Below, one piece after another: positions 1 to 7,904 of a DNA stretch of 64,000 bases. Source of the DNA: JAZKAR01 sp040389065 (GTDB taxonomy: Bacteria > Pseudomonadota > Gammaproteobacteria > Burkholderiales > Casimicrobiaceae); assembly GCA_040389065.1 (NCBI GenBank), contig JAZKAR010000028.1, forward strand, positions 1 through 64,000. The letters run 5' to 3'. The notes beneath the pieces were generated by a model, which saw only the letters and a list, made by a program, of their open reading frames with translations, did not search any database and was not told the origin of the DNA. Numbering within the stretch: position 1 is the stretch's first letter; each line of letters begins with the position of its first letter. The position numbers and the translations under genes were made by a program.

Positions 1-71
1 GTGTTTCATTTTCTGATCCTGAAGCATATTTTTTTAAGATGCTCAAGCATAACGATAATATTAACGAGTGA
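1..71 (+). CDS. Possible 3' end of a gene entering from the left edge
   Basis: An open frame (third frame) runs from the window edge to a TGA at 69-71. Its translation ends SDPEAYFFKMLKHNDNINE, which has normal protein composition. The rest of the gene lies outside the window, so no family can be assigned. Chance cannot be excluded for so short a frame. Confidence 0.3.
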   Translation, partial: VSFSDPEAYFFKMLKHNDNINE

Positions 72-133
72 AAACGAATAAAAATAGGAATTAATATGAT
101 AAGTTATTGAATATCTATACAAGTTTTTGTTAG

Positions 134-295
134 TTTGTTTGGTTTTCAATTTTCTTTAGAATCGGTCCTCATCTTGAAATTTTAATTAATCTTAAACCCA
201 ATGTAACTGATGTAGAGTGCTGGGTAGGTGAGCTAGGAATTAAATACATAGGCTATTTTAGTAAACATTACTTTCGCAGTAGTGTAGCGGTTTAG
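134..295 (+). pseudogene. Protein-like fragment without a start codon, possible gene remnant
   Basis: An open frame of 53 codons lies between TAG at 131-133 and TAG at 293-295. It has no ATG or good alternative start and no ribosome-binding site. Its translation (with parts such as LKPNVTDVECWVGELGIKY and GYFSKHYFRSSVAV) has the mix of charged, aromatic and hydrophobic residues of a real domain rather than of AT-rich noise. I do not recognise the family. It may be the tail of a decayed gene, perhaps linked to the frame ending at 71. The remaining sequence up to 388 shows nothing except the leader of the next gene. Confidence 0.3.
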
Positions 296-388
296 CAAAC
301 TATACAAAAAAAGTCTAAGTATTTAAGCCTTTAAGCTGCCACCTTAAATCATCTAAGCGGTAACATTATTGAATTTAGGAGTCACTTT

Positions 389-1849
389 ATGAGTCTACAG
401 GCAGCCGTTTTATCTTCTCTTAAATCTGGGGCGATTACATCCCTTACTGGTGGAATCCACTCTATTCATACGGTAGATGATTTAAAAAACCATTTTCAGC
501 ATAGTCTTCATCCTTACTGGTTTATTCATCAGTCGCCTGTGCATAGCCTGGGTTTACAAAATGTTATTCCAAGCTTACGATTTTTATCTCCCACAGATTG
601 GTTTAATGGAGCGCTTCCACAGTTATTTTCTCCTGTACTAAACGATTCTGAAAGTCACCAGTTTAGTATTGATTTTTTAAAGCGCAAAGATGTTGCAGAC
701 ATTATTAAAAAAAATGGAGCAAATGGATCAGCTGCCTACTTATTTTTTGATGAAGCCGTTGAAGAGGCGACGCAAGCATTAGGTTTAGATATTTGTTTTC
801 CTTCAGCCGAGCTGCGTCGCCAATTTGATGATAAGTGTGTAGGTAATCGCCTGGCAGAAGAGGTGAGTGTTTTGCCTGTTCCCTATATCACTATTCCTGT
901 TCAAGATTTTAAATCATTACGGGAGCAGGCTGATAAAGCAGGATTAGGGCAAGATTTAGTGATTCAAACACCTCATGGCGATTCAGGGCAAACGACTTTT
1001 TTTATATCTTCTATTGAAGAGTATCAGCCTTATGCACATAGCATTGAATCTGCTAAAGAGGTACGCATTATGAAACGACTGCTATGTAGAAGTATTGCAG
1101 TAGAGGGGTGTATTACACATGCCGGCGTTATTGTAGGAGCGCCCATGAATGATTTAGTCGGCTGTCCTGAGCTAACGCCTACGCCAGGAGGATGGTGTGG
1201 CAATGAGGTAGCTCCTTATTTATTTTCTGATGCCCTTACTCAGCAGATGCGTGCGGGTACGATTCGGCTTGGCGAAGCTTTGCACAGACGTGGGTATTGG
1301 GGATGTTTTGAAGTTGATTGGTTGTTAGAGGAGGGTTCTAACAACGTTTATTTTGGTGAAATTAATCCACGATTTTCAGGGGCAACAGCGCTTAGTAATT
1401 TAACAGCAGATGCAATAGGTGCGCCCTTATTTCTTTTCCATTTAGCTGAGTTTGAACAGCTGCCCTTAGATATAGATTTTGATGCATTAAATAAACAAGC
1501 GATTGATCCCGATAAACTTGAGTCTTGGAGTTCATTAATTATTAAACATCTTGATACGCCGCCTGTTTATATTAGTGATGCACCCGAAGCCGGGGTATGG
1601 CAACTTGAGAATGGAAAAGCAGTATTACAACAAAAAACGCCAGATATCAAGCAAGTGACCGGAGATAATCAAGCCTTTTGGATTCCTGAAATTCGTAAAA
1701 ATGACCAATCTAAAAAAACTGATATTTGGGGGCGATTAATGCTCAGGGGGAGAATAACAGATCAAAATGGGCAACTTACGTCTCGTGCAAAAAACTGGAT
1801 TAATGCGATTAGAGCCTTACACATTTTAAAGGATGTGTATGTTGCGTAA
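389..1849 (+). CDS. ATP-grasp domain ligase, substrate unknown
   Basis: The 486-residue protein has an ATP-grasp fold of the carboxylate-amine ligase kind. Such enzymes use ATP to make an acyl-phosphate that is attacked by an amine or thiol. Visible marks are an N-terminal domain (about 1-130), the entry to the ATP-binding region around residues 148-168 (DDKCVGNRLAEE), a glycine-rich loop near 195-205 (TPHGDSGQTTF), and the metal-binding C-terminal motif near 310-332 (FEVDWLLEEG, then YFGEINPRFSG with Glu and Asn ligands). The ATG has a good ribosome-binding site (AGGAG, 7 nt). The next gene, a MATE exporter, overlaps its end, so the pair probably makes and exports a small amide or peptide. 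Alternatives are a carbamoyl-phosphate- or D-Ala-ligase-like housekeeping enzyme. Family sure, substrate unknown. Confidence 0.75.
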   Translation: MSLQAAVLSSLKSGAITSLTGGIHSIHTVDDLKNHFQHSLHPYWFIHQSPVHSLGLQNVIPSLRFLSPTDWFNGALPQLFSPVLNDSESHQFSIDFLKRKDVADIIKKNGANGSAAYLFFDEAVEEATQALGLDICFPSAELRRQFDDKCVGNRLAEEVSVLPVPYITIPVQDFKSLREQADKAGLGQDLVIQTPHGDSGQTTFFISSIEEYQPYAHSIESAKEVRIMKRLLCRSIAVEGCITHAGVIVGAPMNDLVGCPELTPTPGGWCGNEVAPYLFSDALTQQMRAGTIRLGEALHRRGYWGCFEVDWLLEEGSNNVYFGEINPRFSGATALSNLTADAIGAPLFLFHLAEFEQLPLDIDFDALNKQAIDPDKLESWSSLIIKHLDTPPVYISDAPEAGVWQLENGKAVLQQKTPDIKQVTGDNQAFWIPEIRKNDQSKKTDIWGRLMLRGRITDQNGQLTSRAKNWINAIRALHILKDVYVA

Positions 1850-3174
1850 AGAAGTTTATTCGCTATTTCAGCTGGCCTGGCCAATTGTCTTAGTACAAAT
1901 TGGCATCATGAGCCTAGGAGTAGTTGATACGATTGCAGCAGGAAGCCTAGGCGCTCATGCAACGGCAGCAGTAGGGCTTGCACAAGCATGGCGCATTGCA
2001 GCATTGATTATTGCTCAAGGTGTAGCAGCGGGAATGGTTCCTTTAATTGCGTATGCCTGGAGCCAACATAATTTTAAAGATGTTGCTGAAACCCTGAGGT
2101 ATAGCTTAATTCTTTTAAGCGTATTAGCTATCCCGATTGGGTATTGGTATTACTGGTCAGAAGAAGGTTTGCTGTTGTTAGGGCAGCCTTCTGTATTGGT
2201 GCATGAGACAGGGCATTATTGTAAAATTTTGATACTGTCTATACCTGGATTTTTAGGGTTTTATTTGCTGCAAGGTTTATTGCAAGGTATAGGCCGCATA
2301 AAGCCGATTATAGGTATTGTTATCATTGCTAATGCTGTGAATGCAGCAGCTAATTGGGGCATGATGAATGGTTGGTTTGGGTTGCCTCGTTTAGGAATTA
2401 ACGGCATCGCTTGGTCAACAGTCATCACAAGTATCTTGATGTTTGTTGCCATGTTGATTATTGCGTACCCTTTGTTTAAAACGCTTCCTTCAGCAGGCTT
2501 TTTAAGCGCGCCGTCGTTAATAAAAATAACACGCTTAACCTTGCCTGTGGGATTTCAATGGGCGTTAGAGATCGGTGTATTTCATGCTGCGCTCCTTCTT
2601 GCTGGCAGATGTATTAGCAGCGCATGTCATTATTCAAAATTTATCATCTTTGATATTTATCATACCATTAGGGCTTAGCGTTGCTATCGCTATTAGAGTT
2701 GCGCATCATTGCGCGCTGCAACACTCATGGGTATTAACTGCAAAAATTGCATTAGCATTTAGTAGCCTGTTGGTGCTAATTCCTGCATCGTTGTTTATCC
2801 TTATGCCCCATCAGCTTGGTATTCTTTATACCCAGTCACCTACTGTATTAACGTTAATTATTGCAGTTTTGCCTATTGTTGGCATTATGCAGCTATTTGA
2901 TGCCCTTCAAGTGACTGTGCTAGGTATTTTAAGGGGAATGGGCGATGTTTCCATGCCATCAGTGATGCACCCAATAGGCCTGTGGTGTGTGGGGTTGCCG
3001 CTTGCTGCTTTCTTTTCATCGCGTTTGGGATGGGGGTTGGCAGGATTATGGGGCGGGTTAACCTTAGCCATTATTGGTATAAGCATCGTGTTACTGTTCA
3101 GGCTTATTGCTCATAGCCGTGCAGTACTTAATAAACATCAGGCCGACATTAACTCTCAGCCGTTAAGCGCGTAG
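1839..3174 (+). pseudogene. MATE family multidrug/metabolite exporter, frameshifted
   Basis: The two overlapping reading frames together make one MATE (DinF/NorM type) cation-coupled exporter of about 445 residues, the usual family length, with about 12 membrane segments. The first frame starts at ATG 1839, which has AAAGGA about 6 nt upstream (the ATG at 1833 overlaps that site). It runs in register to LEIGVFHAALLLAG near 2606. The family then expects a short RLG-like turn and LAAH; this continues only in the next frame from about 2605 (ADVLAAHVIIQNLSSL). The shift therefore lies at about 2604-2608 and looks like a small deletion or 1-nt insertion. It overlaps the ATP-grasp gene by 11 nt, so the two form an operon. 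Either the exporter is dead, or this is a sequencing error; a programmed shift is unlikely because no slippery run is present. Confidence 0.75.
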
Positions 3175-3253
3175 CACCCATAGTATTAGTTTTTTGTACC
3201 GTAGCGTTTTAACTAACTTTAGCTAGAGATAATAATCATTGATTAAACAGGAA

Positions 3254-3417
3254 AGTTCCCTCTTCCCTTGCGGGGGAAGGTAGGATGAGAGGAATACTGA
3301 TTAGGCGCTATAACTTTGATTTATATTTTATTTTTATGAAAGAAAAAGATAAAATCACTTTTTACGTTGGCTCAACCGCCCTCTCATCCTAACCTTCTTT
3401 CTCGAGGGGAGAAGGAA
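3254..3417. repeat. Inverted intergenic repeat with GC-rich hairpin arms
   Basis: The left arm (3254-3292) and right arm (3379-3417) are imperfect inverted copies sharing the core CCTCTCATCCTAxCCTTC. Each arm can also fold on itself through CCCTCTTCCC and GGGGGAAGG. The 86 bp between them is AT-rich and codes for nothing visible. Similar CCCTCTC...GAGAGGG intergenic hairpins are common in proteobacteria. It lies between the converging MATE and ABC permease genes and could end transcription from both sides. Confidence 0.7.
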
Positions 3418-3443
3418 TGTAAACATCAATGGTAAATGATGCC

Positions 3444-4205
3444 TTAATGCTTTAATTTATACCCTGTAAATAGTAAACGCAGTGTTAGGGCAGAAATAAA
3501 AAATAAGAAAAATAAAACAATACTTAAACTTTGCCAAGGCGACACATCATGAAAGCCAAAAAAGGCAAAACGAAAGCCATCAATGAGATAAAAGAATGGA
3601 TTGAAACGTGATAACAGCGACCAAATTGGAGGCAGCGAATGTACAGAGTAAAATACGCCTGATAAAAAAGTTAAAGGCATAATAATAAAATTTTGGAAAG
3701 CCGAAATTTGATCAAATTTTTCGGCCCATAATCCTGCAAGCAAGCCTAAAACGCCTAAAAGAGCACTTCCTAAAATAATAAAACCTAACATCCATAATGG
3801 GTGTACTACATGAAGAGGCACAAAGAAAATAGTAACAGCAAAAACCCCTAATCCTACAGCAATTCCACGTACCATAGAGGCACCTGTATAAGCTAAAAAT
3901 AATGTTAATGGAGAAAGAGGAGGAAGCAAAATAAAAATGATATTGCCCGTGATTTTAGATTGAATTAAGCTTGAAGAGCTATTAGCAAAAGCATTTTGCA
4001 ATACAGCCATCATCACAAGCCCTGGTAACAAAAACTCTATATAGGGAACACTACCCCCCTGTAGCTGTATAGGCTCACGCATCACATGTGAAAAGATCAT
4101 AAGATAAAGCAAAGCGTTGATGACTGGAGCAACGATGGTTTGTACGCTAACTTTCCAGAAGCGAAAAACCTCTTTATAAAATAGGGTAGAAAAACCTGTC
4201 AACAT
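3444..4205 (-). CDS. ABC-2 type transporter permease
   Basis: The 253-residue integral membrane protein has six hydrophobic segments and the ABC-2 signature late in the chain (LPPIWSLLSRFNPFFYLIDG, about 192-211), as in NodJ/YadH/DrrB-type permeases. It should form the membrane part of an exporter with the ATPase encoded just upstream. In other betaproteobacteria this pair follows mlaC and a STAS gene, so a lipid or envelope-related substrate is likely but unproven. The operon is split here by a 120-bp repeat between ATPase and permease, leaving 231 nt instead of the usual few. Start MLTGFSTLFYKEV is the normal family N-terminus. Confidence 0.85.
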   Translation of the reverse strand: MLTGFSTLFYKEVFRFWKVSVQTIVAPVINALLYLMIFSHVMREPIQLQGGSVPYIEFLLPGLVMMAVLQNAFANSSSSLIQSKITGNIIFILLPPLSPLTLFLAYTGASMVRGIAVGLGVFAVTIFFVPLHVVHPLWMLGFIILGSALLGVLGLLAGLWAEKFDQISAFQNFIIMPLTFLSGVFYSVHSLPPIWSLLSRFNPFFYLIDGFRFAFFGFHDVSPWQSLSIVLFFLFFISALTLRLLFTGYKLKH

Positions 4206-4315
4206 GGGAGTGATCCTAAATAAAGGCTTTAAAAAAGCAATTGATGTTGTATACCTTAATGAATTGCTTAAGTAACTTAGCTTTTTTTGACATTTTGCAT
4301 ATTGAGTTGATCAAA

Positions 4316-4439
4316 AGAAGTTGGCGTATCCAAGCCAGCCAGCAAGGCATGGGATGCCCCGCATGGCGACGCAGACAGTACTTTAATGTACGGCAAGGAA
4401 GCCATAACGCCGCTGGCTGGCTTGCAGACGCCAACTTTA
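4316..4439. repeat. Small repeat element with inverted ends (variant of the MITE-like family)
   Basis: The ends AAGTTGGCGT and ACGCCAACTT are inverted copies, extended by CAAGCCAGCCAG and CTGGCTGGCTTG. The interior, read on the minus strand, shares the core CTTGCCGTAC...GTCTGCG..GCCATGCGGGGCATCCCATGCC with the copies at 40294, 41069 and 47359. The ends differ from those copies, so this is a subtype. One end overlaps the stop codon of the ABC ATPase gene. A short hairpin (AAGCAATT...AATTGCTT, 4234-4270) lies between the repeat and the permease gene. Confidence 0.75.
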
Positions 4440-5339
4440 GTTGTGCATCATGCGTATGAACACATCTTCCAACGAAGGGCGCTCTGCAGAAAAGTCATAA
4501 ATAGTTAAACGCCGCTCCCGGCATTCTTTCAGCAGCATTTCAATTGCTTCTACACTATGTAAAATAAGTGTATAGCTGTAATTGCTCTGAGTTTGAATGC
4601 TGGTGTGCCAGCTTTCTGGTAATGCGCCTGAAAGCGTAATTGAAATGCGATGTGCTTGAGATTTTAAGAGGTTAGTGGTTTTGTCTAAAGCAAGTAACTC
4701 ACCTTTTCTTAAAAGGGCTAACCGTGTACATAATGCTTCTGCTTCTTCAAGATAATGTGTGGTCAAAAGAATAGTATGACCATCAGCATTTAATTTTTGC
4801 ACAAATGTCCAAAGACTTTTACGAAGTTCGACATCAACACCTGCCGTAGGCTCATCTAATACAATAACAGGAGGGCGATGTACAAGCGCTTGAGCAATGA
4901 GTACTCGGCGTTTCATTCCGCCTGAAAGGGTGCGCATGCCTGCATCAGCTTTAGATGTTAAATCTAAATGATGCAAAACCTCATCAATCCACGCATCATT
5001 CTTTTTTAGACCATAGTAGCCTGATTGCAAACGCAATACTTCACGTGGCGTAAAAAAAGGATCGAACACTAATTCTTGAGGAACAATTCCAACATGACGA
5101 CGTGCTTGTACATAATCTTTTTCTACATCGTAGCCTAAAACGGTTGTACTGCCTGAAGTAGCTTTGGTTAAGCCAGCCAATAGGCTAATTAACGTTGTTT
5201 TACCAGCCCCATTTGGCCCTAAAAGGCCAAAAAACTCGCCTTGATGAATATCAAACGAAACATTCTTTAACGCAGTATGCTTAGGAAACTCTTTGACAAT
5301 ATTCTTAAAACTAATGATAGGAACATTGTCTTGACTCAT
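4437..5339 (-). CDS. ABC transporter ATP-binding protein (ABC-2 exporter ATPase)
   Basis: The 300-residue cytoplasmic ATPase energises the ABC-2 permease encoded downstream. It shows Walker A (GLLGPNGAGKTTL, about 38-50), the signature LSGGMKRRV (about 138-146), Walker B with catalytic Glu (IVLDEPTAGVD) and the switch His (LLTTHYLEEAEAL). The C-terminal extension of about 80 residues is typical of the CcmA/DrrA exporter branch. Its start codon overlaps the stop of the STAS gene (ATGA), so translation is probably coupled. The substrate is unknown. Confidence 0.9.
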   Translation of the reverse strand: MSQDNVPIISFKNIVKEFPKHTALKNVSFDIHQGEFFGLLGPNGAGKTTLISLLAGLTKATSGSTTVLGYDVEKDYVQARRHVGIVPQELVFDPFFTPREVLRLQSGYYGLKKNDAWIDEVLHHLDLTSKADAGMRTLSGGMKRRVLIAQALVHRPPVIVLDEPTAGVDVELRKSLWTFVQKLNADGHTILLTTHYLEEAEALCTRLALLRKGELLALDKTTNLLKSQAHRISITLSGALPESWHTSIQTQSNYSYTLILHSVEAIEMLLKECRERRLTIYDFSAERPSLEDVFIRMMHN

Positions 5340-5635
5340 GCAGCCAACCCATCAATCCATGATTCAATACCATAAAGCTTAGCTAACTGTTTCATGTTAT
5401 CAGGAGGGTTAAGCAGTGTTAATTGTTGAGACTGCGCTTGTGCTTTTTCTTGCCAAGCTAACAACACCGCAATCACACTTGAATCTATTTTTTCAAACTG
5501 ATCAAACTCAATAATAATATTGCCTGTTTTAGGAAGGCGATGCCAAGCTTCTTCGCTTTTTTGCAATAGCTCGCTGCAATGTGGTAGGTCTGCAAAGACA
5601 CTTAATTTAAAGCCCGATGGAGTAATTTCAAGCAT
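5336..5635 (-). CDS. mlaB: STAS domain protein, MlaB-like
   Basis: This 99-residue protein is a lone STAS (anti-sigma antagonist-like) domain. The core has the family pattern IIIEFDQFEKIDSSVIAVLL (about 40-59), where the Asp-Ser-Ser region corresponds to the usual regulatory Ser site. In E. coli, MlaB binds the MlaF ATPase and is needed for phospholipid transport. Here it sits between mlaC and an ABC-2 ATPase, the usual betaproteobacterial order. It may regulate either that ATPase or a remote MlaFE complex. The length is normal. Confidence 0.75.
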   Translation of the reverse strand: MLEITPSGFKLSVFADLPHCSELLQKSEEAWHRLPKTGNIIIEFDQFEKIDSSVIAVLLAWQEKAQAQSQQLTLLNPPDNMKQLAKLYGIESWIDGLAA

Positions 5636-5797
5636 AAATAAGTAACCTCATAAGAGTGGGGAGGTGAAAGCAAAGGGAGAGGACAAAAGTCATCTAAAAC
5701 GAAGCGGTACAGATAAATAACATATTATAGCAACAAGCTTTTACATTGCTAAAATAGTTTTCTAAGACAGTTTTGTAAAAGCTTTATATACAAGAAA

Positions 5798-5818
5798 GCT
5801 GCTAGTGACACTAGCAGC
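5798..5818 (-). terminator. Hairpin with T-rich tail after mlaC, possible attenuator
   Basis: Stem GCTGCTAG/CTAGCAGC closes a 5-nt loop (it could zip to 10 bp). Read on the minus strand it is followed by TTTCTTG. It lies 33 nt past the mlaC stop and 160 nt before the STAS start, so it could reduce read-through from mlaC into the ABC genes. Confidence 0.6.
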
Positions 5819-5850
5819 AATTTAATATACACATAGCAGGTGAGTGCTAG

Positions 5851-6477
5851 TTAAGGTTTAGCGGGTGCCGCTGGAACAGGTTGGGTATTTTTATCTTTCA
5901 AATAGCTAATTAACCCATCAACACCTTTATCGCCTATTACTGTGTTGAATTCATCACGATAATTTGTCACTAAACTAACGCCTCCTACAGTAACGTCATA
6001 CGCTTTCCAGCCTGAAGAAGGTGTATTGACTAGCGTAAAATCAACATTAACAGGAGATTTACCCGCACCATGAACACGAATTCTTACTTCAGCTTTTTTA
6101 TCTTCAGGTTGCCCACGGAAGGGTAGATATTCAATTTCTTGATTGCGATAGGTAACTAGTGCATTGGAATAGGTGCGAACCAGCAAGCGAGCAAATTGTT
6201 CAGTTAGAGTTTTCTTCTGATCAGGCGTCGCTAGATTCCAATGTTTTCCCATTGCGAGTTGAGTTAAACGCGTAAAATCAAAGTAAGGAGCAATGCGTGT
6301 ATGAACCATTGCTTGCAGCTTGGTTTTATCGGTTTGATAAGCAGAATCCCGTTTAATTTCACCTAACACTTCATCAGCAACTTTTTTAATAAGTTCAATT
6401 GGTGAACTTTCTGCTGCTACCGATAAGGCGGGTGCTACTATAACTATTGCGGCAAATGAAGCCAAAGCAAAACGCAT
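5851..6477 (-). CDS. mlaC: Phospholipid-binding protein MlaC
   Basis: This 208-residue periplasmic protein carries phospholipids between the outer-membrane MlaA complex and the inner-membrane MlaFEDB complex. It has a Sec signal peptide (MRFALASFAAIVIVAPALS, cleavage near VAA-ES) and the Ttg2D/MlaC domain with TRIAPYFDFTRLTQLAMG (about 66-83) and FARLLVRTYSNAL (about 104-116). The Pro/Ala-rich tail is common. In relatives mlaC is preceded by mlaFED and mlaA. None of these is present here, since a MerR gene and the thrS cluster lie upstream, so the partners must be elsewhere or lost. Confidence 0.9.
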   Translation of the reverse strand: MRFALASFAAIVIVAPALSVAAESSPIELIKKVADEVLGEIKRDSAYQTDKTKLQAMVHTRIAPYFDFTRLTQLAMGKHWNLATPDQKKTLTEQFARLLVRTYSNALVTYRNQEIEYLPFRGQPEDKKAEVRIRVHGAGKSPVNVDFTLVNTPSSGWKAYDVTVGGVSLVTNYRDEFNTVIGDKGVDGLISYLKDKNTQPVPAAPAKP

Positions 6478-6547
6478 ATAAAACTCCTGAAAGTACTCAT
6501 TAGATAATTATTATTTAACGGGTTAGCTTTATAAAAGATAACAATTT

Positions 6548-6868
6548 TTATAAGGAAGAATGCTGCTGAGTATTTGGTTTTTTAGTAGAGCCTAAACTCT
6601 CTAGTAACGACTGTAATTCTTCTTTAACAGGGGATAAATCAAGCGATGGGCCAGCAAGATTATTTGTCATAGCATCAATAGCAGGCTTAACTTTGCATAA
6701 CCATAACAGTTCACGCCGATGATAACGCCGATGTATAGTCAGGGCTTTGCTAAAACCTGAGTTTTGAGCCGTAATCCAATATTGTAACGCTTCAGGAGTA
6801 ACATCTACCCATTGGCAGACTTCATCAAGAGAAAAATAGGTTTTGTTCTGAGGCAATGAAGGGATCAT
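6548..6868 (-). CDS. MerR-like DNA-binding protein (ihfA-linked)
   Basis: The 106-residue protein has one recognisable part, an N-terminal winged-helix like that of MerR regulators: YFSLDEVCQWVDVTPEALQY (about 12-31), then a wing ending RRYHRRELLWLC. In many beta- and gammaproteobacteria a MerR-like gene directly follows ihfA. Here it follows at 490 nt, in the same direction. It is shorter and more diverged than usual, and the coiled C-terminal effector part is weak (LDLSPVKEELQSLLESLG). Its target is unknown. Confidence 0.65.
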   Translation of the reverse strand: MIPSLPQNKTYFSLDEVCQWVDVTPEALQYWITAQNSGFSKALTIHRRYHRRELLWLCKVKPAIDAMTNNLAGPSLDLSPVKEELQSLLESLGSTKKPNTQQHSSL

Positions 6869-7086
6869 GAAAATTTCCTTGAGGAAAGAGTCTTTTTCGA
6901 CAATAAATAATACTGTTTACAAGGGAATATTTTGATGGCTATCTAGCGATAGTTTATAACTTGTTTTGAAATACACTATATTTATGCGATATGTTGAACG
7001 CATGCTATGTTAAACACAATTAAATACTCCAACGCTGGCTTTACAGAAAAGCAAAATACTTTTTTTTACCAGCACCCAGCCTAATA

Positions 7087-7221
7087 CTACTCAATCGAAA
7101 CATCGAGCCACCAGCCATCGTTATTAACAACACGTCTGGCTGTTTCAACAACAACTAAGCTAATTATTGCCATCATTAAGCGATAGGCATATATGGCATA
7201 TATCCAGCGTGCACGTATATA
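7087..7221 (-). pseudogene. Short protein-like frame between ihfA and merR, possible gene remnant
   Basis: A minus-strand frame of about 44 codons ends at TAG (7087-7089). Its translation includes AYRLMMAIISLVVVETARR and ends NNDGWWLDVSIE, resembling the last membrane helix and tail of a membrane protein. Two adjacent ATG codons (7171-7176) could start a 28-30 residue peptide, but no ribosome-binding site is evident. It occupies an unusually long gap in a normally tight cluster. I do not recognise the family. Confidence 0.3.
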
Positions 7222-7274
7222 TCAATAGCTTGATTGCTGAGTACAGTCTTTTAGTTTTGTCTTTCAGTAACACA

Positions 7275-7325
7275 AGACTGCAAAGCGCATAACTTTTTTA
7301 ATTAAGTTATGCGCTTTAACAGTCT
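7275..7325. terminator. Long hairpin downstream of ihfA
   Basis: A 14-bp perfect stem (AAAGCGCATAACTT / AAGTTATGCGCTTT, 7282-7295 with 7304-7317) is extended by AAGACTG/CAGTCTT across a small internal loop. It lies 35-85 nt after the ihfA stop. There is no clear T-run on either outer side, so it may be a factor-assisted terminator or an RNA-stabilising hairpin. Confidence 0.5.
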
Positions 7326-7359
7326 TATTCGCTGTTAGCATCAAACAAGCTTTTAGGTA

Positions 7360-7680
7360 TTACGCTGAAGGCGCTTGATTTTCAGCTAGAGGCATTCTCT
7401 CTTTAAGTTTATGGCTCGCTTTAAAGCTGACAACATGACGAGCTGTAACAACGGCTGATTCGCCCGTGCGTGGGTTACGTGCAGGACGAGCGTTTTTATG
7501 GCGAACCATAAATTGACCAAATCCTACCAACTTTACTGACTCACCTTGTAGCAGTGTATCGCGGATGACAGAAAAAAACTGATCAACTAACTTTTCTGCC
7601 TCAGGACGAGGGAGTTCAGCATTTTCATATAAGCTTTCTGCAAGCTGAGCGCGTGTCAGGGTATTACGTTTGTCTTCCAT
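7360..7680 (-). CDS. ihfA: Integration host factor subunit alpha
   Basis: The 106-residue protein is a member of the HU/IHF family that bends DNA as a heterodimer with IhfB. The signature VKLVGFGQFMVRHKNARPAR (about 48-67) and NPRTGE following it form the beta-arm with the intercalating Pro. MEDKRNTLTRAQLAESLYEN is a typical IhfA N-terminus. It lies downstream of pheT, as in most beta- and gammaproteobacteria. A 224-nt gap after pheT gives room for its own promoter. Confidence 0.95.
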   Translation of the reverse strand: MEDKRNTLTRAQLAESLYENAELPRPEAEKLVDQFFSVIRDTLLQGESVKLVGFGQFMVRHKNARPARNPRTGESAVVTARHVVSFKASHKLKERMPLAENQAPSA

Positions 7681-7904
7681 GATATATTTTACCTTCCCTA
7701 AATTTTCACAGAAACCCCATAAAACTTATGTAAGCGAATAAGCTCAGATAAGAACATGCAAAATTTGCCAGAGCATACCAGTAGTGTCAATGCTCACTGC
7801 ACATGATTTCGCATTTCATATACTTTATGTACACAATAGCGGTTCGTGTTGGCGAGCTAGCGACATTAATAACATGCTTAATGTTTTTGAGGGTTCTCGC
7901 AAGT

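Noticed and set aside
1833..3174. Two separate overlapping membrane protein genes (281 and 199 codons)
   Set aside because: They align in sequence order to one MATE protein; the second frame has no family-like start, so this is one frameshifted gene.
4241..4459. 72-codon frames on both strands inside the repeat
   Set aside because: They exist only because the repeat is an open inverted structure; no coding signs.
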